The notes under the pieces are model-generated. The model was not told where the DNA came from, did not search any database, and saw only the letters and a program-made list of their open reading frames with translations. A stretch of DNA of 29,748 nt from a virus. Location: positions 1 through 29,748 of the IMG/VR virus record IMGVR_UViG_3300035179_000049. One strand, written 5' to 3'. Shown here one piece after another: positions 22,621-29,693 of this stretch (the first letter of the stretch is position 1; each line of letters opens with the position of its first letter). The translations under genes were made by a program, and so were the position numbers.

Positions 22621-24249
22621 TCACTCTCCTTCTTCGATTTTATCTCTTGCCTCGGCCGCGGCCATCCGCGCTGCCTCCGCACTTGCTCGTCCCTTCTTCG
22701 CCTCGTCCAGAATCTTGTCTACCCTGGCTGCCAGTTCCTCGACCTGGGCGTCCCGGCCCTGGGTCATCCCTCCCACGCCGGCGTCGGACAAAGGCACATA
22801 GGCCGTGGAGATGTAGTACCTTTCCGCGTCTTCATCTTCGGGCGCCTCGACGTCCACCTCGTCCGCAATCTGCTTCCTGTTCATGACTCCGACTCCGAAG
22901 AGTTGAACGCACCTGTTCGCGATTGCGTTGATATCCCGCAGGTCGACGTCGCCCCACCAAAATTCGAACTTATCATTTTCGAGTCCCTTCTCGATAACCA
23001 AGGACGTGATGATCCTGGCCGTCACGAGCTTGAGCGGATTGACGCTGCTTTCGATGTAGACCCTCGTCGCTTCGGACGCTATATTCCCGCCCAGGCTGCC
23101 TTGCCTTGCAATGCCGATCCGATAGGGAGGCATCTTGAACGGGACCAGGACCTCGTCGATCAGCGATGCGTGATAGAGTTTGAAGTGGCCCTCTTTGATC
23201 TCGGTAACCAGGGGCTCCCACGTCACCTTGCCGCCTTCGGGAGGATTGACGACGATCGTCTTGTGGGCGTTCGCGCTGCCCTTGATATCGACGTCGATGA
23301 AGTCCGAAATGAGTTTGACGTTCTCCTCGTACCAGTCTCCCTCGACGATGACCATGGCCGCCGGCACCCCGTAGTTCTCGAAGAAGGCGAGGTTGTAATC
23401 CCTCGCCCCGATCATGGCCCTGACGCTTCCGACCGCCGGCAGGATGGGCGGCTGGCCATAGAACGAACTCTGGGGATAATAGTTGACGAAGAAGATCAAC
23501 TCGTTCGCTCTCTTATCTTCGGGCACGTTCTTCTCATCGCCCGTGTCCTGGTGGACGTCACCCTCGTATCCGAACTTCTTGAACCACTTCTTGTCTATGC
23601 CCCGAATCTGGCAATATTTGTTGCGGTCTTTATGCACTCGTATCATGTGGGCGTGAACGTGGAATAGAGCGTCGATCTTGCCGTCCTGCCCGCGGGATAC
23701 CTCGATGCCCATTTGGCCAACGGACTCGAAGTCTATGATCGCCCTCTTCCAGATCTCTTCGAACGTTTCGACGTCGTCATTCGGATTCCTGAAAAAATGA
23801 GACAGCCGCTTGAGCTCTGCGTCGTTTGGCCCAGGTGCTTTCGATGCCGCGGGAGCAGCCTCTACTTCGCCCTCCCCTGGAGTTGCCTCTGCTTCCTCCT
23901 CGGGCGCCGCTTCTACGTCCTCCTCCTCTTTCTCGGTGATGTCGTACCCCTGCCCCGTGACGTCCGTCGCGATCTGGCGGACACAAGCGTCGAAGTAGGA
24001 GCAGTTGTCCATGAGGAGCAGAATCGAAAGCATGTCGAACGGCGGGGGAGCCAGGTTGTTTTCGGTAAGATATAACTGCTCGATCGCGAGCTGCTTGCTC
24101 TTCTTGTTCGCGGCCTTCGTCTCTTTCTTGATCTCCGCCTTTCTTAACTGCTCCCAGGGGAATAGACCCCGGCTTGTGTAGACGTACCGGAATACTTTGC
24201 CCTTCCGCTTAACGGGAGGAGATGAAGACTCTTTGTTTTCGCTGCCCAT
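22621..24249 (-). CDS. Portal protein (PBSX/SPP1-like)
   Basis: A 542-residue protein. ATG 24249 is preferred because GGAGG lies five bases upstream; an ATG ten codons earlier (24279) has a poorer site. Signature segments are DMLSILLLMDNCSYFDACVR, SSFYGQPPILPAVGSVRAM, IGARDYNLAFFENYGVPAAM and PPYRIGIARQGSLGG, as in PBSX-family portals. The C-terminus is a long coiled coil (DAQVEELAARVDKILDEAKK). At ~107-141 there is an acidic Ala/Pro/Glu insertion (EEEDVEAAPEEEAEATPG) not typical of the family. The protein forms the 12-subunit DNA channel and terminase dock. It overlaps the terminase by 41 bases. Confidence 0.9.
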   Translation of the reverse strand: MGSENKESSSPPVKRKGKVFRYVYTSRGLFPWEQLRKAEIKKETKAANKKSKQLAIEQLYLTENNLAPPPFDMLSILLLMDNCSYFDACVRQIATDVTGQGYDITEKEEEDVEAAPEEEAEATPGEGEVEAAPAASKAPGPNDAELKRLSHFFRNPNDDVETFEEIWKRAIIDFESVGQMGIEVSRGQDGKIDALFHVHAHMIRVHKDRNKYCQIRGIDKKWFKKFGYEGDVHQDTGDEKNVPEDKRANELIFFVNYYPQSSFYGQPPILPAVGSVRAMIGARDYNLAFFENYGVPAAMVIVEGDWYEENVKLISDFIDVDIKGSANAHKTIVVNPPEGGKVTWEPLVTEIKEGHFKLYHASLIDEVLVPFKMPPYRIGIARQGSLGGNIASEATRVYIESSVNPLKLVTARIITSLVIEKGLENDKFEFWWGDVDLRDINAIANRCVQLFGVGVMNRKQIADEVDVEAPEDEDAERYYISTAYVPLSDAGVGGMTQGRDAQVEELAARVDKILDEAKKGRASAEAARMAAAEARDKIEEGE

Positions 24250-25846
24250 GATTCCCTCCAGCCTTAACTTCGGACTCATTCACTACTGACCCTTCCGCCG
24301 GCCTTGGTTGGTCCGCCGGCACTTCTTTCTCCGGAACCTTCATGCCGCCGTGGATAACTTTTCCTCCGCGTCTCACCGGACCGAGTTTCCACATTACCCA
24401 GTAACGAGTTTCATCGAGGCTATGGTCTTTTTCCTTGACCGGCTTCCCTTTCCGCTCGAGATAATTATTCACTTCCATGAGCCAATATTGACAACGTCGA
24501 TTAACCCGGAATTTGGGCGGCCCCAGGACTGGGCGGAGGGCATTGCGGACGGCCCCGATGCCGATCTCAATATCATTATTCGCAGCATATAATTTTATTC
24601 CGGCCGCCGCCCATTCCTTTATCAGATCTGGACGGCTTGGATCGGCTACCCCCTCAGAAACATTCGGCCACCATGGCCGACTCCGGGCCTCCTCGATCAA
24701 TCTTGTGTTCGTTGTGTTCGCGATATATATCTCATCGACCCTGATCCATCCGAGCGGCGTGAATTTCTGCCAGACGCCAAGCGAGAAAGGATTCGTCCCG
24801 CCCCAGTCGATCGAGATCACGGCCGGTAGATCGGGGCTGAAATCAGGCAGATCGAGCGGCGAATGGATGGCTTCATCGAACTGTTCGCCATAAACGAGAT
24901 CGGATCGCCCTACTTTATTGCAAAACCAATCGGTCTGAAGACTCATGAGCGACAGGTCCCTGAGTTTGCTTACGAAGTCGTGGATGGCATAATGGCCCTC
25001 GGCATTCTTCATCTGCAGGCCCGGACAGAAAGGTGTCAATTTGCATGTAGAACATGAGTAGTCCCGGCAACTTTCCGATGTCTCGAAAATACACCAATGA
25101 TATATGGGGATCCCATGCTCCTTCGCGTTGGCCAGGGCCAAGTCCATCGCCCCGCCCACGCGGTGATTCGTGGATAGCCTTCCCAGGGAGCTTATGTGGC
25201 CATGTTTGCTCTGAGGCTGGGAAAGCGCCGCTATATAAACATCCTCCGGCATTTCGTCAACCTCATCCATGATCAACTGGACCGGATGAGGACCGCGGGC
25301 CGAGCGAGTCGAGGCGGTGAGGACCGACACGCGGCTCTTATTTTTCCATTCCGTCAGCCTCCGCATGGGCTCGCCTGTGAGCCAGTCGTCCCGGAGCCCC
25401 GTCGAATCCCAGAAATCGCCCATTGCCTTATAGACCTTTTCGCTCTGCTCGAACGAACCGCCGAGGATCGTCGTGTCATAGTCCGGGAGGAATCCACTTT
25501 TCACCCAGGTCACGAGCGCCGCTAGATAGCTCTTCCCGCCGGACCGGTTGGCCCAGACCACATAATCATGGACCCGGCCGAGAAGGATATCCGTCACGAA
25601 ATCCAGCGGGGCGCGGTGGTTGGGATTGCCGCAGTTAACGCGGCTGCTGATGCGCGGGCCGCGCAGCCATTCTATAAGCGCCAAGACATCCGCCGCGGAT
25701 TTTAGGCCATTACGCCTCAGGCCCTCGATCATCACCTTCTGAATCTTCCGGCTGTATGGGAAGCTCCAGAAGGCGTCGATGTCCGTCCCCGTTTCCATTG
25801 CGGAGGATGGCGACGAATTCCTTGACGCCTGTGATTCCATATTCAT
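24209..25846 (-). CDS. terL: Terminase large subunit
   Basis: A 545-residue protein with both motor and nuclease parts. Walker A is ANRSGGKS (99-106), Walker B LIMDEVDEM (191-199), and the coupling region STNHRVGGAMDLAL. The nuclease begins ISIDWGGTNPFSLGVWQ (D347). Between them lies a cysteine cluster (ESCRDYSCSTCKLTPFCPG, C260, C265, C268, C274), probably a structural zinc or Fe-S site. ATG 25846 has AAGGAG seven bases upstream but overlaps the upstream gene by 137 bases. M39 at 25732 has AGAAGGTG directly adjacent and is the other candidate start. It packages DNA through the portal. Confidence 0.93.
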   Translation of the reverse strand: MNMESQASRNSSPSSAMETGTDIDAFWSFPYSRKIQKVMIEGLRRNGLKSAADVLALIEWLRGPRISSRVNCGNPNHRAPLDFVTDILLGRVHDYVVWANRSGGKSYLAALVTWVKSGFLPDYDTTILGGSFEQSEKVYKAMGDFWDSTGLRDDWLTGEPMRRLTEWKNKSRVSVLTASTRSARGPHPVQLIMDEVDEMPEDVYIAALSQPQSKHGHISSLGRLSTNHRVGGAMDLALANAKEHGIPIYHWCIFETSESCRDYSCSTCKLTPFCPGLQMKNAEGHYAIHDFVSKLRDLSLMSLQTDWFCNKVGRSDLVYGEQFDEAIHSPLDLPDFSPDLPAVISIDWGGTNPFSLGVWQKFTPLGWIRVDEIYIANTTNTRLIEEARSRPWWPNVSEGVADPSRPDLIKEWAAAGIKLYAANNDIEIGIGAVRNALRPVLGPPKFRVNRRCQYWLMEVNNYLERKGKPVKEKDHSLDETRYWVMWKLGPVRRGGKVIHGGMKVPEKEVPADQPRPAEGSVVNESEVKAGGNHGQRKQRVFISSR

Positions 25847-26201
25847 CCAAGAACTCCTTCAATTCCTGCATCGGGCCGATCTCCTCGATTATCGGTTGGC
25901 TGATTTTTCCCTCCGTCCTTTCGGCTATAAAGTTGACGGCCCAGGCCTCCCCGGCGATTGCGGCCCGCCATACGGATTTGATCAGCCACAACACCCTTTT
26001 CAGGTGCAGTGTCTTCTCCCCTATTTTGCCGGTTTCCATCTCCTCGCCTTCGGTAATCAGAAGGTCGCGGAGCGTCCTATTAAAAGTGAGAACTTTGTGA
26101 CTGATCTGTCCGTTACGATTGATGCGAGGATCGCCCTTTTTGAAAGAGCCTGCTGTCGGAGGACGTTGAGCTGTATTACTGTCTATTTTCTCATTCATCA
26201 C
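25710..26201 (-). CDS. DUF5681-like protein, probable small terminase partner
   Basis: A 163-residue protein. The N-terminus has GSFKKGDPRINRNG, the hallmark of DUF5681 proteins that lie next to large terminases. A helical region follows (TLRDLLITEGEEMETGKIGE; LHLKRVLWLIKSVWRAAIAG) and an acidic end. It starts at GTG 26201 or the adjacent ATG; the ribosome site is weak. It is divergently arranged with the DUF523 gene, with 138 bases between. DNA recognition for packaging is inferred from its position. Confidence 0.75.
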   Translation of the reverse strand: MMNEKIDSNTAQRPPTAGSFKKGDPRINRNGQISHKVLTFNRTLRDLLITEGEEMETGKIGEKTLHLKRVLWLIKSVWRAAIAGEAWAVNFIAERTEGKISQPIIEEIGPMQELKEFLDEYGITGVKEFVAILRNGNGDGHRRLLELPIQPEDSEGDDRGPEA

Positions 26202-26282
26202 ATTTCTTTATCATTTTGGGGACTTCATTTTTATCGACATAATCCACGTATCGCTTTATTGGATTTCATTTTATATGTTCAC

Positions 26283-26311
26283 TTGACAGGAAATTCGCGG
26301 CGATTTATATT
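26283..26311 (+). promoter_or_regulatory. Near-consensus sigma70 promoter for the DUF523 gene
   Basis: TTGACA (26283-26288), exactly 17 bases, then TATATT (26306-26311). The predicted start near 26318 leaves a ~22-base leader before AAAGGAG and ATG 26340. It faces against the packaging operon. Confidence 0.7.
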
Positions 26312-26339
26312 TTAAGTGCAAATAAAGAAAGGAGTTAAG

Positions 26340-26801
26340 ATGATTATCTATTGCAGTTCGTGTCTTCTCGGGAAGCAATGCCTCTGGCATGGTAATATTC
26401 TTAAATTCTCGGCAGGGGGAATCGCGATGATTGCTGCGGCTGGCCATATCTTCATCGATTCCTGCCCCGAGATACTTGGCGGTTTGTCTTGTCCTCGCCC
26501 CCCTTCTTATCGCAGGCCTAATCGCCCGGGCCTGCTCATCGCGGCCGGCAAGGACGTCACGCCGGCGTTCGAACTCGGGGCAAGGCGGGCGCTGGCATTT
26601 CTGCGCGAAGCGCGGCCGCGTCCAGAGCTCGCCCTCCTGTTGGCCAAAAGTCCCTCCTGCGATCCCGGCTTCGGGATATTTGGCCGCGAAGCGGCAAAAT
26701 TTATCCACGCGATCGCCTGCAATCGCAAGGATGGCCTCTGGCTCGAGCAGGCCTTGAAATTCTTGCATATCCTTCCACCTCAACGATATTTATTCCAATA
26801 G
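26340..26801 (+). CDS. DUF523-family protein (TudS-like Fe-S desulfurase candidate)
   Basis: A 153-residue protein on the plus strand. It shows the family order: SSCLLGKQCLWHG (C8), DSCPEILGGLSCPRPP (C42), GKDVTPAFELGARRAL, and LLAKSPSCDPGFGIF (C107). Three conserved cysteines at these places match those that hold the [4Fe-4S] cluster in thiouracil desulfurase TudS. ATG 26340 has AAAGGAG five bases upstream. The family glycine after SPSC is aspartate here. It has its own promoter and overlaps the end of the convergent PAPS-reductase-like gene by 22 bases. The minus-strand frame across it looks like a shadow. Desulfuration of a thio-nucleobase is inferred by family only. Confidence 0.85.
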   Translation: MIIYCSSCLLGKQCLWHGNILKFSAGGIAMIAAAGHIFIDSCPEILGGLSCPRPPSYRRPNRPGLLIAAGKDVTPAFELGARRALAFLREARPRPELALLLAKSPSCDPGFGIFGREAAKFIHAIACNRKDGLWLEQALKFLHILPPQRYLFQ

Positions 26802-27976
26802 TTATAAAAATAATCAATATTATTATCACCTGAATGGCGAGGAAATTTCAAGGTCATTGCCAAGATGCGCATTTCTTCCCAAAGCATTGGATAACATGTT
26901 TGGAGCGCTTCCCACTGAGGACTGGATTTACTTTTTCCTTGAAATGGACACATCCAACAAGCTGTTCTCTTAAATCCCCGAACATAACCAGGCCAAAGCA
27001 ATCCCTCTGCTTTTTTTAATAATTCCTCATACTCATCCTTTGATGTTTTGAAATAGGGGGAATAACTTAATCCCTTCGAGGATAAATGTACCGATGATCT
27101 TCGGGTACGACTTATAATTTGATCGGGTCGCCCTCCCCTTATTTTCAAAACCTTGACCGGGTCCGTATTATCTATCGTCTTCTCTATAACATCGTTTATG
27201 AACATATGTTGGCAATCTCGATATATGGGGTCTGGCCATTTCCCTTTCTGAATATAATGCGCTATGATATTTTCTGTCGCATGTAGTATACGGAGATTGA
27301 ATCCTTGTGCCTTCGCCAGACGCAAAATATACGCTATTAAATCTGGAAATTCGGCCCCCGTTTCAACAAATAAAGCCTCAAATGATTTCCCAATAATTTC
27401 ACAAGCTTTTTTAGTCCAATATAAGGCGAGAAGAGAATCTTTGCCGCCACTGAATTCAACAAAAATATATTCAAAATTCGCCAACCAGATAAGCTTATCT
27501 TCGGGTATTTGCGGAAGATCCGGAAGTTTAATTAAATTATCCAATTGATTTCCACCTGGTCCATATTGTTCAATTATATTTTTTAAATTTACCGCCTTTC
27601 CTAGATCGATCTTATAATCTTCAAGATTAATTTCTTCAAAATGCGGATATACCAGTTCGGCCAATTTATCCTCGAGATATTCCCCCGCCCGATCATTGTC
27701 CGAGAGCGCGTATTTTATCTTTTCCGCTTTCGTCTCAGCCCTGACGACTGATATTTCAACATCTTTATGGCCAAGTTCCAGAAGTGCCCTTATCCTCATA
27801 TTCCCGCCGAGCGTTATGAATCCGCCGTTCTCCTCAACGCAGATGAGCGGCTTATAAATTCCGAGGTCCTGGATCTGCCGCTTCAGACGCCCAAAGTCGG
27901 CGGTCTTGATATTTCTGGGATTTTCCGCCCATGGCTTGACGAACTCAATTGAGACTTTCCGGATGTCCATTCCCAT
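26780..27976 (-). CDS. ParB-like / PAPS-reductase-like fusion (IbrB-IbrA type)
   Basis: A 398-residue protein. The N-terminal domain (~8-130) is ParB-like: WAENPRN (16-22), GGFITLGGNMRIRALLELG (51-69), ALSDNDRAGEY. The C-terminal domain (~165-390) is a PAPS-reductase/N-type ATP pyrophosphatase: EFSGGKDSLLALYW with PP-loop SGGKDS (176-181), LFVETGAEFPD, YRDCQH (C255), and RTACWMCPFQGKS with C340 and C343. IbrB and IbrA are separate proteins in Escherichia; here they are one chain. The family includes DndC-like sulfur-transfer relatives, but typical sulfonucleotide reduction is not established. AGAGG lies before ATG 27976. The gene is more AT-rich than the packaging genes. Confidence 0.85.
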   Translation of the reverse strand: MGMDIRKVSIEFVKPWAENPRNIKTADFGRLKRQIQDLGIYKPLICVEENGGFITLGGNMRIRALLELGHKDVEISVVRAETKAEKIKYALSDNDRAGEYLEDKLAELVYPHFEEINLEDYKIDLGKAVNLKNIIEQYGPGGNQLDNLIKLPDLPQIPEDKLIWLANFEYIFVEFSGGKDSLLALYWTKKACEIIGKSFEALFVETGAEFPDLIAYILRLAKAQGFNLRILHATENIIAHYIQKGKWPDPIYRDCQHMFINDVIEKTIDNTDPVKVLKIRGGRPDQIISRTRRSSVHLSSKGLSYSPYFKTSKDEYEELLKKAEGLLWPGYVRGFKRTACWMCPFQGKSKSSPQWEALQTCYPMLWEEMRILAMTLKFPRHSGDNNIDYFYNYWNKYR

Positions 27977-27998
27977 CTTGGGCCTCTTCCCGGCTTCA

Positions 27999-28028
27999 AT
28001 AATGGGACAGAATGAGGATGGCTGTCAA
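27999..28028 (-). promoter_or_regulatory. Sigma70-like promoter for the ParB/PAPS-reductase-like gene
   Basis: On minus, TTGACA (28028-28023), 18 bases, then CATTAT (28004-27999). Transcription would start near 27992, about 16 bases before the ATG, leaving just enough room for its ribosome site. Confidence 0.5.
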
Positions 28029-28107
28029 GAAAAAAGTTATTTTATTGAATCAGATTATATTTATTGGCCACCAATTTTGGCCTAGCCCATTAGCATTGAA
28101 ACCGCCG

Positions 28108-28302
28108 CTATTCCTCGCTCATCCTCTTCTCATAGCAGTCCGGCCCGCAGAATATTCTGTGATTCGGATGGATGTATCTGATACCTGGATGGATAATCCC
28201 GCAAATCGGGCACTGCACGGCTATCCCCGATTCCAACGCCTCTCTGACGGACATTCTGTTGATTTTTTTCATTAAATCGTTATACCGTTTGTCATGTGTC
28301 AT
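28108..28302 (-). CDS. Small zinc-finger protein
   Basis: About 64 residues from ATG 28302 (AAGG just upstream; the frame stays open farther up but runs into the preceding gene). A basic helical start (DKRYNDLMKKINRMSVREAL) is followed by CPICGIIHPGIRYIHPNHR and FCGPDCYEKR, a four-cysteine zinc finger with extra histidines. It may bind nucleic acid or another protein. No specific family is recognised. Confidence 0.55.
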   Translation of the reverse strand: MTHDKRYNDLMKKINRMSVREALESGIAVQCPICGIIHPGIRYIHPNHRIFCGPDCYEKRMSEE

Positions 28303-28318
28303 TTTCCTTGAATTTTCG

Positions 28319-28516
28319 CTAGCTTTTATTCGCACATCCGGGGCATAGATGCGACCAATCTCCGACATCATCCTTGGATATCTTCCAGCCGATCATTTTT
28401 GCGTCGGCTATAAAATCCTTGAAATAAGTTCGGTCAAAAAATTCGGATATTCCGCAGTCGTCACATTCCATATCAAAGCCGGAAATTCCGCCTTCCCTGG
28501 CCCAATCAGTTATCAT
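28319..28516 (-). CDS. Small zinc-binding protein
   Basis: A 65-residue protein with ECDDCGISEFFDRTYFKDF near residues 17-35 and a terminal HLCPGCANKS, so two CxxC pairs that can form one zinc site. GAGGAAA directly precedes ATG 28516. Similar tiny proteins are common in phage genomes, often described as recombination- or host-control-associated hypothetical proteins. The role here is unknown. Confidence 0.6.
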   Translation of the reverse strand: MITDWAREGGISGFDMECDDCGISEFFDRTYFKDFIADAKMIGWKISKDDVGDWSHLCPGCANKS

Positions 28517-28575
28517 TTTCCTCTATGGTCTAAGCTTATGCATGTGTTCATGCTCCGTAGCTATCGGTTCGCTAT

Positions 28576-28878
28576 TTATTTCTCGGGTATCTTCCTGTAC
28601 TTTTTGAGCTCGAGTTCCAACTCGGCGACTTTGCTCCACGCCCAAATCGCCTTGAGGATGAAAGCCTTGGTCACAATCGTATACTCGCCGGCCGGATCCG
28701 CGTCGGCAGCCCAGGCCAGGACGCCCGCTGTGATCGACCCTATGACCTTCTCCTCCCCGACCGGCACGTAAATATTGGGGGGAGGGATCTTACCGCAAGC
28801 CGTGAAGTAGCTTAGCGATAATACGATTGAGAGCGTCAAAATCATTGCTCTCCATGGCTTTGAGCGCATCTTGTTCAT
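28576..28878 (-). CDS. Small lipoprotein, start nested in upstream gene
   Basis: A 100-residue protein from ATG 28878, with AAAGGA six bases upstream; earlier in-frame codons lack a site. It has a signal peptide with basic start (NKMRSKPWRAM), hydrophobic core (ILTLSIVLSLSYF) and lipobox ending TAC-G. The mature part includes a helical segment (FILKAIWAWSKVAELELELK). The start lies 88 bases inside the preceding gene in another frame, similar to Rz/Rz1 spanin pairs. It could be an outer-membrane spanin, but the mature domain is longer and less proline-rich than usual. Confidence 0.65.
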   Translation of the reverse strand: MNKMRSKPWRAMILTLSIVLSLSYFTACGKIPPPNIYVPVGEEKVIGSITAGVLAWAADADPAGEYTIVTKAFILKAIWAWSKVAELELELKKYRKIPEK

Positions 28879-29002
28879 CTTTGTTCCTTTCCTTTTGAAT
28901 TTCGTCGATTTTCTCATTGATCTTCTCCAACTCTGTCTTTAACAGATGAGGCAATAATTGGAGAACCAGCTCTAGAATTCCTCCGATCACTTCTCCCGGC
29001 AT
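28790..29002 (-). CDS. Small amphipathic / coiled-coil protein
   Basis: A 70-residue protein. An N-terminal amphipathic helix (EVIGGILELVLQLLPHLL) leads into a charged coiled coil (TELEKINEKIDEIQKERNKD) and a helical end. AAGGA precedes ATG 29002, two bases after the upstream gene. The hydrophobic part contains Glu, Gln, Pro and His, so it is not a convincing membrane anchor. It may pair with the lipoprotein encoded in its 3' end. No family is recognised. Confidence 0.5.
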   Translation of the reverse strand: MPGEVIGGILELVLQLLPHLLKTELEKINEKIDEIQKERNKDEQDALKAMESNDFDALNRIIAKLLHGLR

Positions 29003-29003
29003 G

Positions 29004-29180
29004 TTAGTCCTTGAATAATCCGGATTTCTCCGCTTCTGTCAAAACCGATAAGACGTGTTCGTATACGCGATTATAAGCGGCAGTCTCCAACTTCGGAAGT
29101 TCCGGCGGTCTAATGCTCGACCAAAAAATAAGCATGATTTTTTCGGTCAACATACCCGCTTTTGTTTTTGGTGTTTCCAT
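29004..29180 (-). CDS. Small protein, unknown
   Basis: A 58-residue protein from ATG 29180; AGGAGG lies six bases upstream and settles the start. It is helical (AGMLTEKIMLIFWSSIRPPE; YNRVYEHVLSVLTEAEKSGL). It sits between the tube-like paralog and the coiled-coil gene in the same operon. Function cannot be assigned. Confidence 0.5.
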   Translation of the reverse strand: METPKTKAGMLTEKIMLIFWSSIRPPELPKLETAAYNRVYEHVLSVLTEAEKSGLFKD

Positions 29181-29190
29181 GTTATTCCTC

Positions 29191-29595
29191 CTAAAATCTA
29201 AATTTAACAAAATCTCCGCGCCTCCTCGGGGAATCGTCGGGAAAACTGATGAAGGTGAGTTTGTAGAGACCGTTCTCTGATTCTAATCCGACCGGGTACG
29301 CTCGGTAAACTGTTAGCCACGTTTTTTTTGCCGATACAATTCCTCCGGCCGCCCGTTTCAAAATGAGTTTCTTGGATTCGGCATACACCGATGCCGGCTT
29401 CATCCTGGCCTTTATGAGCTTACGGAGCACGACTCTCAAGCCCGAGTTGCCCTCAAAAGTGCATTGGAATTTGAGAACCGATGTGTAAAGCCCCGCGTTC
29501 TTTTGAACTGCCATACAGTCTTTTGCCAAGCCGAGCTCCTTCTTGTCCCACACTACCTTGCATGGACCCAGGTCTGATACGTAATTCGGGCTCAC
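29191..29595 (-). CDS. Diverged tail-tube-like paralog
   Basis: A 134-residue protein that resembles the tube protein at 6222-6743 at both ends. The start YVSDLGPCKVVWDKKELGLA compares with IGDIGPCQVTWDYGGTEVNL. The end has YAESKKLILKR, KTWLTVYRAYPVG and LYKLTFISFPDDS, against YVNAKAIVIKL, SEWLHIYHAHPYR and TFGVKFLVFPSLDS. The middle is ~40 residues shorter. It starts at GTG 29595 in a GTGA overlap with a 30-codon frame. It could be a minor tube, tail-end or terminator ring component, or a related cargo; the sequence does not decide. Confidence 0.65.
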   Translation of the reverse strand: MSPNYVSDLGPCKVVWDKKELGLAKDCMAVQKNAGLYTSVLKFQCTFEGNSGLRVVLRKLIKARMKPASVYAESKKLILKRAAGGIVSAKKTWLTVYRAYPVGLESENGLYKLTFISFPDDSPRRRGDFVKFRF

Positions 29596-29684
29596 CTCAC
29601 CGCCCCTTCATCCCCGCTCCCCGGTTTCCCGATGGCCACGTCCATGACCCATTCTTGCACCTTTGCTGCAAGTTTGTGTGACAT
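29592..29684 (-). CDS. Very small open reading frame (30 residues)
   Basis: It starts at ATG 29684 with TAGGA seven bases upstream, begins SHKLAAKVQEWVMDVAIGKP and ends in a GTGA overlap with the tube-like gene. The overlap and ribosome site suggest it is translated, perhaps mainly to couple expression. No function can be given. Confidence 0.35.
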   Translation of the reverse strand: MSHKLAAKVQEWVMDVAIGKPGSGDEGAVR

Positions 29685-29693
29685 GATGAATTC

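Noticed and set aside
22903-23667. 254-codon plus-strand frame opposite the portal gene
   Set aside because: Antisense shadow; composition follows the complementary portal codons.
26271-26783. 170-codon minus-strand frame opposite the DUF523 gene
   Set aside because: No ribosome site or recognisable domain; the plus strand shows a clear family pattern, promoter and ribosome site.
28056-28098. Intrinsic terminator at the GGCCA...TGGCC inverted repeat
   Set aside because: The stem is only five pairs and no U tract follows on either strand.
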